From DAIRDK01 sp035403225 (GTDB lineage Bacteria; Bacteroidota; Bacteroidia; Bacteroidales; FEN-979), in contig DAONET010000002.1 of NCBI GenBank assembly GCA_035403225.1, positions 1 through 64,000 of the forward strand: a stretch of 64,000 bases of DNA, read 5' to 3'. Position numbers and translations under genes: made by a program. Shown in pieces: positions 33,048-40,529 of this stretch (its first letter is position 1; each line of letters starts with the position of its first letter). The notes beneath the pieces are model-generated. The model was not told the origin of the DNA and ran no database searches. It worked only from the letters and a program-made list of their open reading frames with translations.

Positions 33048-33085
33048 CGAATTTATTTATAAATGTTCGGTGAAACATCAGAAAA

Positions 33086-35143
33086 TCACACAAAAGCTGT
33101 GACATCTCCCGTGAATGTCAACGTCAACCGGTGCATCGCCCGGGTAACACTCACGTACAACATACTTCTATCCATCTCGGTCCGGTAATTCCGGTTATCA
33201 GCATGAGGGATGATCACTTCATCGAATTCAAGCCCTTTAGCCATCAAGGCCGAAGTGATGATAATGCCCGTGGTAAAAGCAGCGCTTTGGTCTGATAAAA
33301 AAGTAATATCGGGATTGACCGCTTTCAACATTTCGAATAAATCCCCGGCCCTGTTCATATCCTTGCAAATAATTCCCAGCGATCGGAATTCGGAATGGAT
33401 AAATCTGTCTATAAAACCGACTATTGCGGTCATCTCTTCCTCTTCATTTTTATATTTAAAGATTTGTGGATGATCCCCATGTCGTTCTACCGCTTCCACC
33501 CCTTCATTGGCTTTGATCTTTTGTGCGAAACAAGTGATTTCATAGGTTGACCGGTAACTTTTATACAGTTTCATTACCTCTCCCGAAGGAAAAATGTTCC
33601 GGATCATTTCGGCCGTGGAAGAGCCATACGGATTTACCGTCTGGTTTGCATCTCCAAGTATGGTTTTCCGGCAGGGAAATAATTTTTGGATGACTGTATA
33701 CTGGATAGGGGAATAATCCTGCATTTCATCGATCAGCAAATGTTTAACCGTTGAGGGGGTTTTCACGCCATTCAGGGCAATATGCAAATATGCCAGAGGA
33801 GCAAGATCGGTATATTCAAAAGTCCGGTTCTTTTGGTACTTAAACAACTCCGGCTTCCCGATCCAATCGAAAAATGCTTTATACACCTCAAGATCATTGT
33901 TACCGGAGAACATATTCCTGATCCCTTTTTTCAGAAGATTCCGTTGGATAGTGTTGACAGAAACCCTGTACTTGATTTCCATCATTTCCAGGATATATGC
34001 AGCCATAGGTTCAAACCGTTGCCGCATCGGGTACCGGTGGAACCTTCTGAATTGCGCTTCGATGAATGCTGCCGGAATCGTGAAGTCACGGGTCAGTGTT
34101 ACATCCACTGCCCTGAAACCTTCATTCTCGAGGTATACGATGTACCGGTCCAGCTGACGGACAAAATCCGGAGATGTTTTATATTGCTGCCGGCTGATGC
34201 ATTCCGGTGAAGCGTCCCCAAGGAGTTCCGTGATCTGTTCAGAAAAATGCCGGAATTTGATTTTGTGATCAAAAACATCTGATAAAACCTGTTCCATGCT
34301 TGTCTCGGGGACCATATCTTCTCCCAGTTCCGGAAGAACATTTGAGATATAATCTGAAAATACCTTATTGGGAGAAAGAATCAGCATATCCTTTGAAGTG
34401 ATCTTCCCTTTGAAGGCATAAAGAAGGAATGCTATACGGTGCATGGCAATAGATGTCTTCCCGGAACCTGCCACTCCCTGGATGATCAGTACCGGGGCAT
34501 CTTCATTACGAATAATGCGGTTCTGCTCACGCTGTATGGTGGTCACCATATGCTTCATTTTTTCATCAGAAGAAGCGCTCAACTCTTTTTGAAGGATCTC
34601 GTCGTGTACCGTGAGGGAACTCTCGATCATAAACTCCATGCTGCATTTTCTGATCCGATATTGGCGTTTGAGTAAAATATTACCCTGAATAACCCCACTG
34701 ACGGAAGTGTAAAAAGCCTCCCCCAACTCAAAGTCATAGAACATCCCGGAAACAGGAGCCCTCCAGTCATAGATCAGGATGTTCTTCTTCTTGTAATCGT
34801 AAAATGAATGAACACCAATATATACCGCCATCGTCTCACTTCCCGGGCAGTCTTCCCGGAAATCTATTCTCCCGAAATAAGGGATATCCAGCAACCGGGT
34901 TAATCTTGTGCGTCTGGCCAAAACATTTTCTCCAAGAGCGTAATGGTTCAGGATGCTTTCCCTCATGGAGCGTATCTCGTGAGGGTCAAGGTCCTTATTC
35001 GACCATAGATATTCTTTATGTTCCTGTAACGTATTTACGTGCTCTTTGACCGAGGCATCAACATCGCGGATGGCATTTTTGATGATGTTGATGATTTTCC
35101 GGAGATATTCTTTTTCCTGACTCTCCGTTTCATTAATAATCAT
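33086..35143 (-). CDS. helD: HelD-like UvrD/Rep-family ATPase
   Basis: 685 residues. The N-terminus (1-70) is a charged coiled coil, followed by the HelD-typical YIGVHSFYDYKKKNILIYDW and YDWRAPVSGMFYDFELG block. Walker A is GVAGSGKT (223-230); Walker B is LLIDEMQDYSP (D472, E473); helicase motifs ANQTVNPYGSS and YVSVTRAM follow. HelD proteins push into stalled RNA polymerase and release it from DNA, using ATP, rather than unwinding DNA. The domain order and length match Bacillus-type HelD. Base composition is AT-richer than most of the window. It has its own -7 box and diverges from the nucleotidyltransferase-like gene. Confidence 0.88.
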   Translation of the reverse strand: MIINETESQEKEYLRKIINIIKNAIRDVDASVKEHVNTLQEHKEYLWSNKDLDPHEIRSMRESILNHYALGENVLARRTRLTRLLDIPYFGRIDFREDCPGSETMAVYIGVHSFYDYKKKNILIYDWRAPVSGMFYDFELGEAFYTSVSGVIQGNILLKRQYRIRKCSMEFMIESSLTVHDEILQKELSASSDEKMKHMVTTIQREQNRIIRNEDAPVLIIQGVAGSGKTSIAMHRIAFLLYAFKGKITSKDMLILSPNKVFSDYISNVLPELGEDMVPETSMEQVLSDVFDHKIKFRHFSEQITELLGDASPECISRQQYKTSPDFVRQLDRYIVYLENEGFRAVDVTLTRDFTIPAAFIEAQFRRFHRYPMRQRFEPMAAYILEMMEIKYRVSVNTIQRNLLKKGIRNMFSGNNDLEVYKAFFDWIGKPELFKYQKNRTFEYTDLAPLAYLHIALNGVKTPSTVKHLLIDEMQDYSPIQYTVIQKLFPCRKTILGDANQTVNPYGSSTAEMIRNIFPSGEVMKLYKSYRSTYEITCFAQKIKANEGVEAVERHGDHPQIFKYKNEEEEMTAIVGFIDRFIHSEFRSLGIICKDMNRAGDLFEMLKAVNPDITFLSDQSAAFTTGIIITSALMAKGLEFDEVIIPHADNRNYRTEMDRSMLYVSVTRAMHRLTLTFTGDVTAFV

Positions 35144-35174
35144 AAAAACGGTATTTGAAAAATCGAACAGGCGG

Positions 35175-35182
35175 CAAAACTA
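35175..35182 (-). promoter_or_regulatory. -7 box for helD
   Basis: Minus strand TAGTTTTG, full match, 31 bp before the ATG. Confidence 0.45.
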
Positions 35183-35238
35183 CCGGAATCACTTCATTTA
35201 TAAAATAGCCATTGATAGTCATTCAGGAGCACTTTGAC

Positions 35239-35246
35239 TATCTTTG
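35239..35246 (+). promoter_or_regulatory. -7 box for the nucleotidyltransferase-like gene
   Basis: TATCTTTG, full match, 7 bp before the ATG at 35254; transcription would be leaderless or nearly so. Confidence 0.45.
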
Positions 35247-35253
35247 CTGTAAT

Positions 35254-35859
35254 ATGAAAGAGGTAGACTTATCCGAATTATCCCGTCAAATGAGCAATTC
35301 AGCGCTAAGAGTGCTGGAAGATCTTGATTTTGCCGACATCTGTCGTCGTGTGGGAGGTATGGTCAACATTGTCGGTTCTCTGAAAACCGGGTTAATGATG
35401 AACAAAGCAGATATCGATCTGCATATTTATACCGGCGAACCGATGCTGAAGAAAAGTTTCGCCATCATGGAGCGGTTATCGGAAAACAGCGCCGTCAAAA
35501 ACTTTCAGTACATTAATCTTCTGAACACCAGGGAAGATTGTATTGAATGGCATGTCTGGTATGAAGGAGCTGATCAAAAAAGATGGAAACTGGATATCAT
35601 TCATATCCGGAAGGGTTCTTATTATGATGGTTTTTTTGAGAAGGTGGCTGATCGGATCCTCCATGGATTGACCCCGGAAATCAGGGAAGCGATCCTGAAG
35701 ATCAAATATGCATTAGGCGAAGAAAGTGATGTAAAAGGGATTCAGGTTTATCAGGCGGTCATGGAGAGTGGTGTCAGGGATTATCCCGAATTTTTACAAT
35801 GGCTGGAAGTGCACCGGACGGTTGATATTCTGGAATGGATGCCCGGAGGAGAGCCGTAA
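35254..35859 (+). CDS. Nucleotidyltransferase-fold protein
   Basis: 201 residues from ATG 35254. The pattern GS(x)10DxD, seen as G41-S42 LKTGLMMNKA D53-I-D55, is that of the DNA polymerase beta-like nucleotidyltransferase fold (MNT, aminoglycoside adenylyltransferase). A third acidic residue may be D in KWKLDIIHI-type strand (RWKLDIIHIRKGS). The rest is alpha-helical with many aromatic residues. It is not part of a HEPN-MNT pair: no HEPN gene is adjacent. Substrate unknown; it may modify a small molecule or RNA. The convergent LuxR-type gene ends directly next to its stop. Confidence 0.55.
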   Translation: MKEVDLSELSRQMSNSALRVLEDLDFADICRRVGGMVNIVGSLKTGLMMNKADIDLHIYTGEPMLKKSFAIMERLSENSAVKNFQYINLLNTREDCIEWHVWYEGADQKRWKLDIIHIRKGSYYDGFFEKVADRILHGLTPEIREAILKIKYALGEESDVKGIQVYQAVMESGVRDYPEFLQWLEVHRTVDILEWMPGGEP

Positions 35860-36627
35860 TTATTCCAGATATCCTCTCATCCCGGCAATGTTGATGGCCT
35901 CAGCGGAATTGGCAGCCTGTAATTTCCGGAGAATGTTTTTACGGTGATTGTTTACTGTATGAATGCTGATACAAAGACGGTCGGCTATCTCCTTACTAAA
36001 GCGCCCTGCCCGGATCAGCCGGAGCACCTCCAGTTCCCGTTCAGAAAGTCCTGATTCATTGATTGCCGGAGACTGAATGTTTCGAATCCGGCCTGTTTTC
36101 AGGTTCACGGTCATTCCCTGTACTCCCCGGGCAGGGGATTGATCGGGAAGAATATTAACTTCTCCAAGGATAATCCAGGCTTTCCCGTGAGCGTCGGATT
36201 GAATAACTTTCTGTCGACTGATCACATTAAGGTAATGATATTGCGCATGACGCAGTCTGAAGGTATAAATGGTACTGTAGTCATTGCGGCACCTTGGATC
36301 AAGGCCATAGATGAAGTGTGCGTGGTTAATCTGCATATCCATCAACTTTTCCCTGTCGTCGGGGTGGGTCATTTCTTCCAAAAAAGATTCACGGTTTTCC
36401 ATGGTATTCAACCAATCCGTCTTGTATCCGAAGAGATCGGAAAAGCCGAGTGAAGCAAAATCATAAGATTTTCTGAATACATCAACGGTAAACAAGCAGC
36501 TATGGCTGATTCCGGCCATCTGTTGTATAAGAGATCTCTTTTTATCCCAGAAATCATAATCAACATCCCTGCTGGAAATTTGTTGCCGGGACCACATTTT
36601 CTCAATAATACATTCTTTAGAATTCAT
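35860..36627 (-). CDS. PAS-LuxR transcriptional regulator
   Basis: 255 residues from ATG 36627 (MNSKECIIE). The first ~160 residues form a PAS-like sensor (LFTVDVFRKSYDFASLGFSDLFGYKTD; EEMTHPDDREKLMD is a typical PAS-3 turn). The last ~65 residues are a LuxR/GerE helix-turn-helix: LSERELEVLRLIRAGRFSKEI, then LCISIHTVNNHRKNILRK. It lacks a receiver domain, so the PAS part probably senses a ligand or redox signal directly. An open stretch upstream to 36816 is promoter and part of the azoreductase, not protein. A 14-bp palindrome sits in its promoter. Confidence 0.85.
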   Translation of the reverse strand: MNSKECIIEKMWSRQQISSRDVDYDFWDKKRSLIQQMAGISHSCLFTVDVFRKSYDFASLGFSDLFGYKTDWLNTMENRESFLEEMTHPDDREKLMDMQINHAHFIYGLDPRCRNDYSTIYTFRLRHAQYHYLNVISRQKVIQSDAHGKAWIILGEVNILPDQSPARGVQGMTVNLKTGRIRNIQSPAINESGLSERELEVLRLIRAGRFSKEIADRLCISIHTVNNHRKNILRKLQAANSAEAINIAGMRGYLE

Positions 36628-36697
36628 CGACTGGTGTTCTAATGAGCGGTTTTCCCGGAATAAAGGAAAGAAATTTTTTCTACCGGAAATATGGGTA

Positions 36698-36705
36698 CAA
36701 AAGTA
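36698..36705 (-). promoter_or_regulatory. -7 box for the PAS-LuxR gene
   Basis: Minus strand TACTTTTG, full match, 71 bp before ATG 36627. Confidence 0.5.
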
Positions 36706-36712
36706 TTTTACT

Positions 36713-36726
36713 CCGGAAATTTCCGG
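36713..36726. promoter_or_regulatory. 14-bp perfect palindrome, candidate operator
   Basis: CCGGAAATTTCCGG lies 7 bp upstream of the -7 box, in the -10 to -35 spacer; a half-site CCGGAAAT recurs at 36683-36690 just downstream of the box. The placement fits repression or autoregulation. Confidence 0.5.
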
Positions 36727-36754
36727 TGAAAAAAGCATTGAGCGAGATGGTTTC

Positions 36755-37360
36755 TCAGAACAGTTTTGCCATTTCCCGGGCCTCACGGATTGCTTTTCCG
36801 ACGATTGCCTCCACATCGTTTCCGATCACGTCGAGTTCTTCGGCGGCAATGGTTTTGAAATCCCTTATCCCCAGGAACGCGAACAAAGTCCGGAGGTATC
36901 TGTCACCCATTTCAAAAGCAGCGCCAGAGCCTTCCAGGTAGGCTCCTCCCCGGGTAGTGATGTTTACGGCTTTCCGGCCCTGACACAGGCCAACGGGGCC
37001 TGTGGGGGTATATTCAAACGTGATGCCAGTCACCATGATATAATCCAGGTATGCTTTGAGGATTGCGGGGATACTCAGGTTCCACAACGGTTCGGCGATA
37101 ACGTATTTATCTGCTTCGAGAAACTGGAAAGCGTATTTCAGGATGGGATGATCCCTGCCTGTTCCCTCTTCCGGCCGGTGAAGATCGAGGAGATCACCGG
37201 AAGGCAGAAAGGAGATCCCTTCTTTGTAGAGATCCAATGTGATTATCTCATCGGAAGGGTGGGTTTTCTTGTACGATTCGATGAAACTTTCAGAAATCCG
37301 GAAAGTCCGGGAAATCCCATCGGGTCTGGCATTTGCTTTTATGTACAGTACTTTTGCCAT
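36755..37360 (-). CDS. azoR: FMN-dependent NADH azoreductase
   Basis: A 201-residue flavodoxin-like quinone reductase. It has the AzoR N-terminus with the FMN-phosphate loop (YIKANARPDGISRTF), the PLWNLSIPAILKAYLDY segment (usually PMYNFSIPAPLKAWID), and TRGGAYLEGSG. It reduces azo dyes and quinones with NADH, probably in quinone or electrophile stress defence in the cytoplasm. Length is standard. Its C-terminal end lies just upstream of the PAS-LuxR promoter; whether the two share a transcript is unclear. Confidence 0.92.
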   Translation of the reverse strand: MAKVLYIKANARPDGISRTFRISESFIESYKKTHPSDEIITLDLYKEGISFLPSGDLLDLHRPEEGTGRDHPILKYAFQFLEADKYVIAEPLWNLSIPAILKAYLDYIMVTGITFEYTPTGPVGLCQGRKAVNITTRGGAYLEGSGAAFEMGDRYLRTLFAFLGIRDFKTIAAEELDVIGNDVEAIVGKAIREAREMAKLF

Positions 37361-37420
37361 AATGAAATCCTCCTATCGAAATTAAAGGTGTTATGACAAA
37401 GATACGACAAAAGAACCGTA

Positions 37421-37627
37421 ACCCTGTCAGGGGGTGGGACCCTGTCAGGGTTGACCATCTTATTTTGCTGTATATCTGAATATTAAAAAATAATGTTCCG
37501 TTTTCGACCCCACCCTGACAGGGTATATTCTGATTCCCAAATTTTTCAGGAACCTAATTTATAAATTATTGAATGAGTTATATTTATAGAAAAAGGACCC
37601 TGACAGGGTCCCCTGCCCTGTCAGGGT
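37421..37627. repeat. Five-copy REP-like palindromic repeat cluster
   Basis: The unit is the near-palindrome CCCTGTCAGGG, often with flanking A/T. Copies: 37421-37432, 37439-37451, 37512-37524 (inverted), 37597-37609 (inverted, extended to a 17-bp GGACCCTGACAGGGTCC at 37595-37611) and 37616-37627. The central T/A gives each copy a direction: two forward, two inverted, one forward. This is the arrangement of REP/BIME-type elements that can fold as RNA hairpins. Confidence 0.8.
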
Positions 37628-37695
37628 TGGTAGGGGGGTTGGTAGGGTCAGGTAAAAAAAATTTCAAAAAATATCCCACCAAACCAAAATTGTAT

Positions 37696-37703
37696 TACTT
37701 TTG
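37696..37703 (+). promoter_or_regulatory. -7 box of the TetR-exporter operon
   Basis: TACTTTTG, full match, 32 bp before the TTG start at 37735. Confidence 0.5.
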
Positions 37704-37709
37704 ACCGTC

Positions 37710-37743
37710 TGGTTAAACTTAATGGTTAAATCAATTGGTTAAA
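37710..37743. repeat. Three TGGTTAAA repeats in 13-bp phase
   Basis: TGGTTAAA starts at 37710, 37723 and 37736, exactly 13 bp apart, with unlike 5-bp spacers. The array starts at the expected transcription start and the last copy overlaps the TTG start codon of the TetR gene, suggesting an operator of direct-repeat type. Confidence 0.6.
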
Positions 37744-38343
37744 AAAGATCAACCTACCAAAGAACGCATCCTGGAAGCCGCTAAAGAGGTGTTCCACCGC
37801 AAGGGCTTCGATGGAGCCCGGATGCAGGAAATTGCCGATACAGCCGGCATTAACAAGGCTTTGCTGCATTATTACTTCTGCGATAAAGAAACTCTCTTCG
37901 CTGAGGTCTTCAAAACAACCTTCGAGAACGTCGTGATGTTCGGAATGGATGTCTTCTCCCGCAATATTCCGTTTGAGGAAAAACTATCCATCTTCCTGGA
38001 TTTCCATATCTCTTTCCTCCGCGATAACTCCTTTATCCCATTGTTCATCCTTAACGGGATTTATGAACGGCCCGACCAGCTCCGGGAAATGATGATAAAA
38101 AACCTGGAAATACCCCATCTGATGATGGGTAACATCATGAAAGGATTGCAAAAAGAAGGAATTGAAGTGGATAGCCCCCTTCAACTTTATATCAACGTGC
38201 TTTCACTCAGTATCTTCCCTGTAGTTGCCAAACCCATCCTCAGCCGGGTGTTCGGCCTCTCGGAGGAACAGATGAATGCCTTCTATGAAGAACGTAAAAA
38301 AACATTGCCTCATTTTATCATGAATGCCATCCGAAAACCATGA
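37735..38343 (+). CDS. TetR-family regulator of the ABC exporter operon
   Basis: 202 residues with an N-terminal TetR helix-turn-helix (ERILEAAKEVFHRKGFDGAR, then IADTAGINKALLHYYFCDKE) and a helical ligand-binding domain. The start is TTG 37735; the nearby ATG at 37722 is out of frame and meets a stop after six codons. Its stop overlaps the ATG of the TolC-like gene by 4 bp (ATGA), so it is the first gene of the exporter operon. The position matches CecR (YbiH) in the E. coli cecR-ybhGFSR operon. Confidence 0.9.
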   Translation: MVKKDQPTKERILEAAKEVFHRKGFDGARMQEIADTAGINKALLHYYFCDKETLFAEVFKTTFENVVMFGMDVFSRNIPFEEKLSIFLDFHISFLRDNSFIPLFILNGIYERPDQLREMMIKNLEIPHLMMGNIMKGLQKEGIEVDSPLQLYINVLSLSIFPVVAKPILSRVFGLSEEQMNAFYEERKKTLPHFIMNAIRKP

Positions 38344-39614
38344 AAAAGATCCTGTTACTTTTGTTCAGCCTGGGATGGCTGACAGCCGCTGCCCAGGATA
38401 CCCTGACCATCGGGACCTGTTATGACCTGGCCCGCCAAAACTGGCCGTTGCTGCATCAGCTTGATCTCATCTCGTGGAGCAACAACCTCCGGTTGCAAAA
38501 TCTTTCTAAAAACTACCTCCCGCAAGCATCCCTTAATGTGAATGCCTCCTACCAGTCAGACGTCACTCGTATCAACCTGAATATCCCCGCTCAGTTCGGC
38601 TCATTACATATCCCCGAAATCGAGAAAGATTGGTACAAAGCAACACTGGATGTGAGCCAGGCAATCTATGACGGACAGGTAACCAGCTATAACAAAAAAC
38701 TGGAGAAAGCTAACCTCGCAGTAGACCAGACTTCCGTCGAATCCGAGTTATATCAACTGAAAGAACAGGTTAACCAACTTTACTTTACCATCTTGCTTCT
38801 CCGGGAAAATCAAAAACTGCTGGAGAGCAACCGCGATCGGCTGGATGCAAAGTTGAAAGAGGTCAGGGTGGCCGTGAATAATGGCGCAGCCCTGCCCATG
38901 AATGCCGACCTTCTGGAGGCGGAACTGATCCGTAATGATCAGAATATCGATGAAACAAAAAGCAACGCCAAAGCAGCCCGCGCGATGCTTTCCAACCTGA
39001 TCAACCGGACCGTCACGCCGACAACTGTCCTGGAGATGCCGGCAACAGCCGATGAAATAAAACCTTTTGAAAACAACCGTCTTGAAAACAAGGTCTTCGA
39101 GTTGCAGGAATCACGGCTGGGTATCATGCACGACATGGTTACCACCAAATGGAACCCGAAAATATACGCTTACGCCCAGGCAGGATACGGACGACCAGGC
39201 TTGAATATGCTCGATCCTGACTTTACCCCGTGGGGCGTCATCGGGGCGAAAATCACCTGGAACTTCTGGAGCTGGAATGCTAATAAAAATGAGAAAAAAA
39301 TACTGAACATCCAGGAAGATATCCTTCGTACCAGGCAATCGGCATTCGACCGGAACCTCCGGATCCAGGTGGAAAGAGATCTTGCAGAAATCGAAAAAGC
39401 CGAAACAGCGCTGTTAAAAGACACCGATCTCATCAGTCTTCGCAGCCGCATCACGCAAGCTGCCTCCTCCCAGCTGGATCACGGAGTAATCACCTCCGAC
39501 GACTACATCACCCGCCTGCATGAAGAAACCCTGGCACGGTTGAATTACGAAATCCATAAGATTGAACTGGCCAAAGCCCGTTTACGTTATTTGTATAACC
39601 AAGGAAAACTCTGA
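38340..39614 (+). CDS. TolC-family outer-membrane channel
   Basis: 424 residues with a signal peptide (1-18, ending TAAAQ). Two helical repeats are evident, e.g. YKATLDVSQAIYDGQVTSYN and the final RITQAASSQLDHGVITSDDY. Unlike the channel at 23.3 kb it serves an ABC system: the HlyD-like adaptor follows after 2 bp. E. coli YbhGFSR uses the general TolC; here the channel has been built into the operon. Confidence 0.9.
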   Translation: MKKILLLLFSLGWLTAAAQDTLTIGTCYDLARQNWPLLHQLDLISWSNNLRLQNLSKNYLPQASLNVNASYQSDVTRINLNIPAQFGSLHIPEIEKDWYKATLDVSQAIYDGQVTSYNKKLEKANLAVDQTSVESELYQLKEQVNQLYFTILLLRENQKLLESNRDRLDAKLKEVRVAVNNGAALPMNADLLEAELIRNDQNIDETKSNAKAARAMLSNLINRTVTPTTVLEMPATADEIKPFENNRLENKVFELQESRLGIMHDMVTTKWNPKIYAYAQAGYGRPGLNMLDPDFTPWGVIGAKITWNFWSWNANKNEKKILNIQEDILRTRQSAFDRNLRIQVERDLAEIEKAETALLKDTDLISLRSRITQAASSQLDHGVITSDDYITRLHEETLARLNYEIHKIELAKARLRYLYNQGKL

Positions 39615-39616
39615 TT

Positions 39617-40507
39617 ATGAAGAGGATCAATTTAGTATTTGCCGCAGCAGGATTGCTGACAATGGTATCCTGCGGCAACAGAAATGACCAACCCGATGCC
39701 TATGGCACCTTCGAAGCCGATGAGATCACCATTTCTTCTATGGGTACCGGGCAACTGCTTCGCTTTGATATCGAAGAAGGAATGCTGCTCGATTCGGGTC
39801 AGGTGGTAGGATATGTTGATACCACGGATCTGCATCTGAAAAAAATGCAAGCCATCGACCAGCAGGCTGCTACTTCCTCGAGACTGGGAGATCTGTCGGC
39901 ACAAGTGGCTGTGCAGGAGCAAAACCGGGAAAACATCCTGGTTGAACAACGCCGGGTCGCTGCCATGCTGAAAGATGGCGCTGCCACGCAAAAGCAGATG
40001 GATGACATCAACTCCTCCCTGAAACTGATCGATAAACAGATCGCATCCATCAAGACACAGTCGACCGGTATCACCGGCACGGTGAGCAGCATCGGACAAC
40101 AAATCGCGCAACTCGAAGAATCGATCCGGAAATCTGCCATCGTCAACCCGGTGAAAGGAACCGTACTGACCAAGTTTGCCGAACGCGACGAGGTGACGGC
40201 TTTCGGAAAACCACTGTACCGCATTGCCGATATGAGCACCATGACATTACGGGTATATATAAGTGGTGTGCAGCTTCCGCATGTGAAAGCAGGTCAGAAG
40301 GTACAGGTACGGTTCGATAAAGATGAAAAGACCAACTCCACGTTGGAAGGAGTGGTTACGTGGATCTCGCCGACCGCCGAGTTCACCCCTAAAACCATCC
40401 AGACCAAGGAAGAACGTGTGAACCTGGTATACGCTGTGAAAGTGCAGGTGGTCAACGACGGCAGCCTGAAGATCGGGATGCCGGGCGAAATCAAACTGAA
40501 TCCATGA
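39617..40507 (+). CDS. HlyD/YbhG-type adaptor lipoprotein
   Basis: A 296-residue periplasmic adaptor. The N-terminus has a lipobox (LLTMVSCGN, Cys ~19), so it is probably a lipoprotein. A lipoyl half (ISSMGTGQLLRFDIEEGMLL), a ~100-residue coiled-coil hairpin (KMQAIDQQAATSS... to ...IAQLEESIRK), the second lipoyl half (IVNPVKGTVLTKFAERDE) and a beta-barrel (LRVYISGVQLPHVKAGQKV) follow in order. It should link the ABC-2 exporter to the TolC-like protein. A 22-bp gap leads to the first ATPase. Confidence 0.9.
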   Translation: MKRINLVFAAAGLLTMVSCGNRNDQPDAYGTFEADEITISSMGTGQLLRFDIEEGMLLDSGQVVGYVDTTDLHLKKMQAIDQQAATSSRLGDLSAQVAVQEQNRENILVEQRRVAAMLKDGAATQKQMDDINSSLKLIDKQIASIKTQSTGITGTVSSIGQQIAQLEESIRKSAIVNPVKGTVLTKFAERDEVTAFGKPLYRIADMSTMTLRVYISGVQLPHVKAGQKVQVRFDKDEKTNSTLEGVVTWISPTAEFTPKTIQTKEERVNLVYAVKVQVVNDGSLKIGMPGEIKLNP

Positions 40508-40529
40508 AATAACCGGAAATCTGACGACC

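Larger units (their letters stand above)
32974..33080. repeat. 10-bp inverted repeat flanking the hyd promoter
   Basis: TGATGTTTCA (32974-32983) and its exact reverse complement TGAAACATCA (33071-33080) stand 87 bp apart and enclose the -7 box at 33040-33047. Both arms are between helD and the TM1266-type gene. Confidence 0.45.
37361..37734. other. Repeat-bearing intergenic region
   Basis: No gene is seen. It contains the five near-palindromic repeats (37421-37627), an AT-rich stretch and the promoter/operator region of the exporter operon. Confidence 0.7.

Noticed and set aside
36628..36816. N-terminal extension of the PAS-LuxR protein
   Set aside because: The stretch holds a -7 box and a perfect palindrome and overlaps the azoreductase end; the PAS domain starts after ATG 36627.
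37421..37627. CRISPR array
   Set aside because: Units are short palindromes in mixed orientation with irregular spacing, and no cas genes are near.
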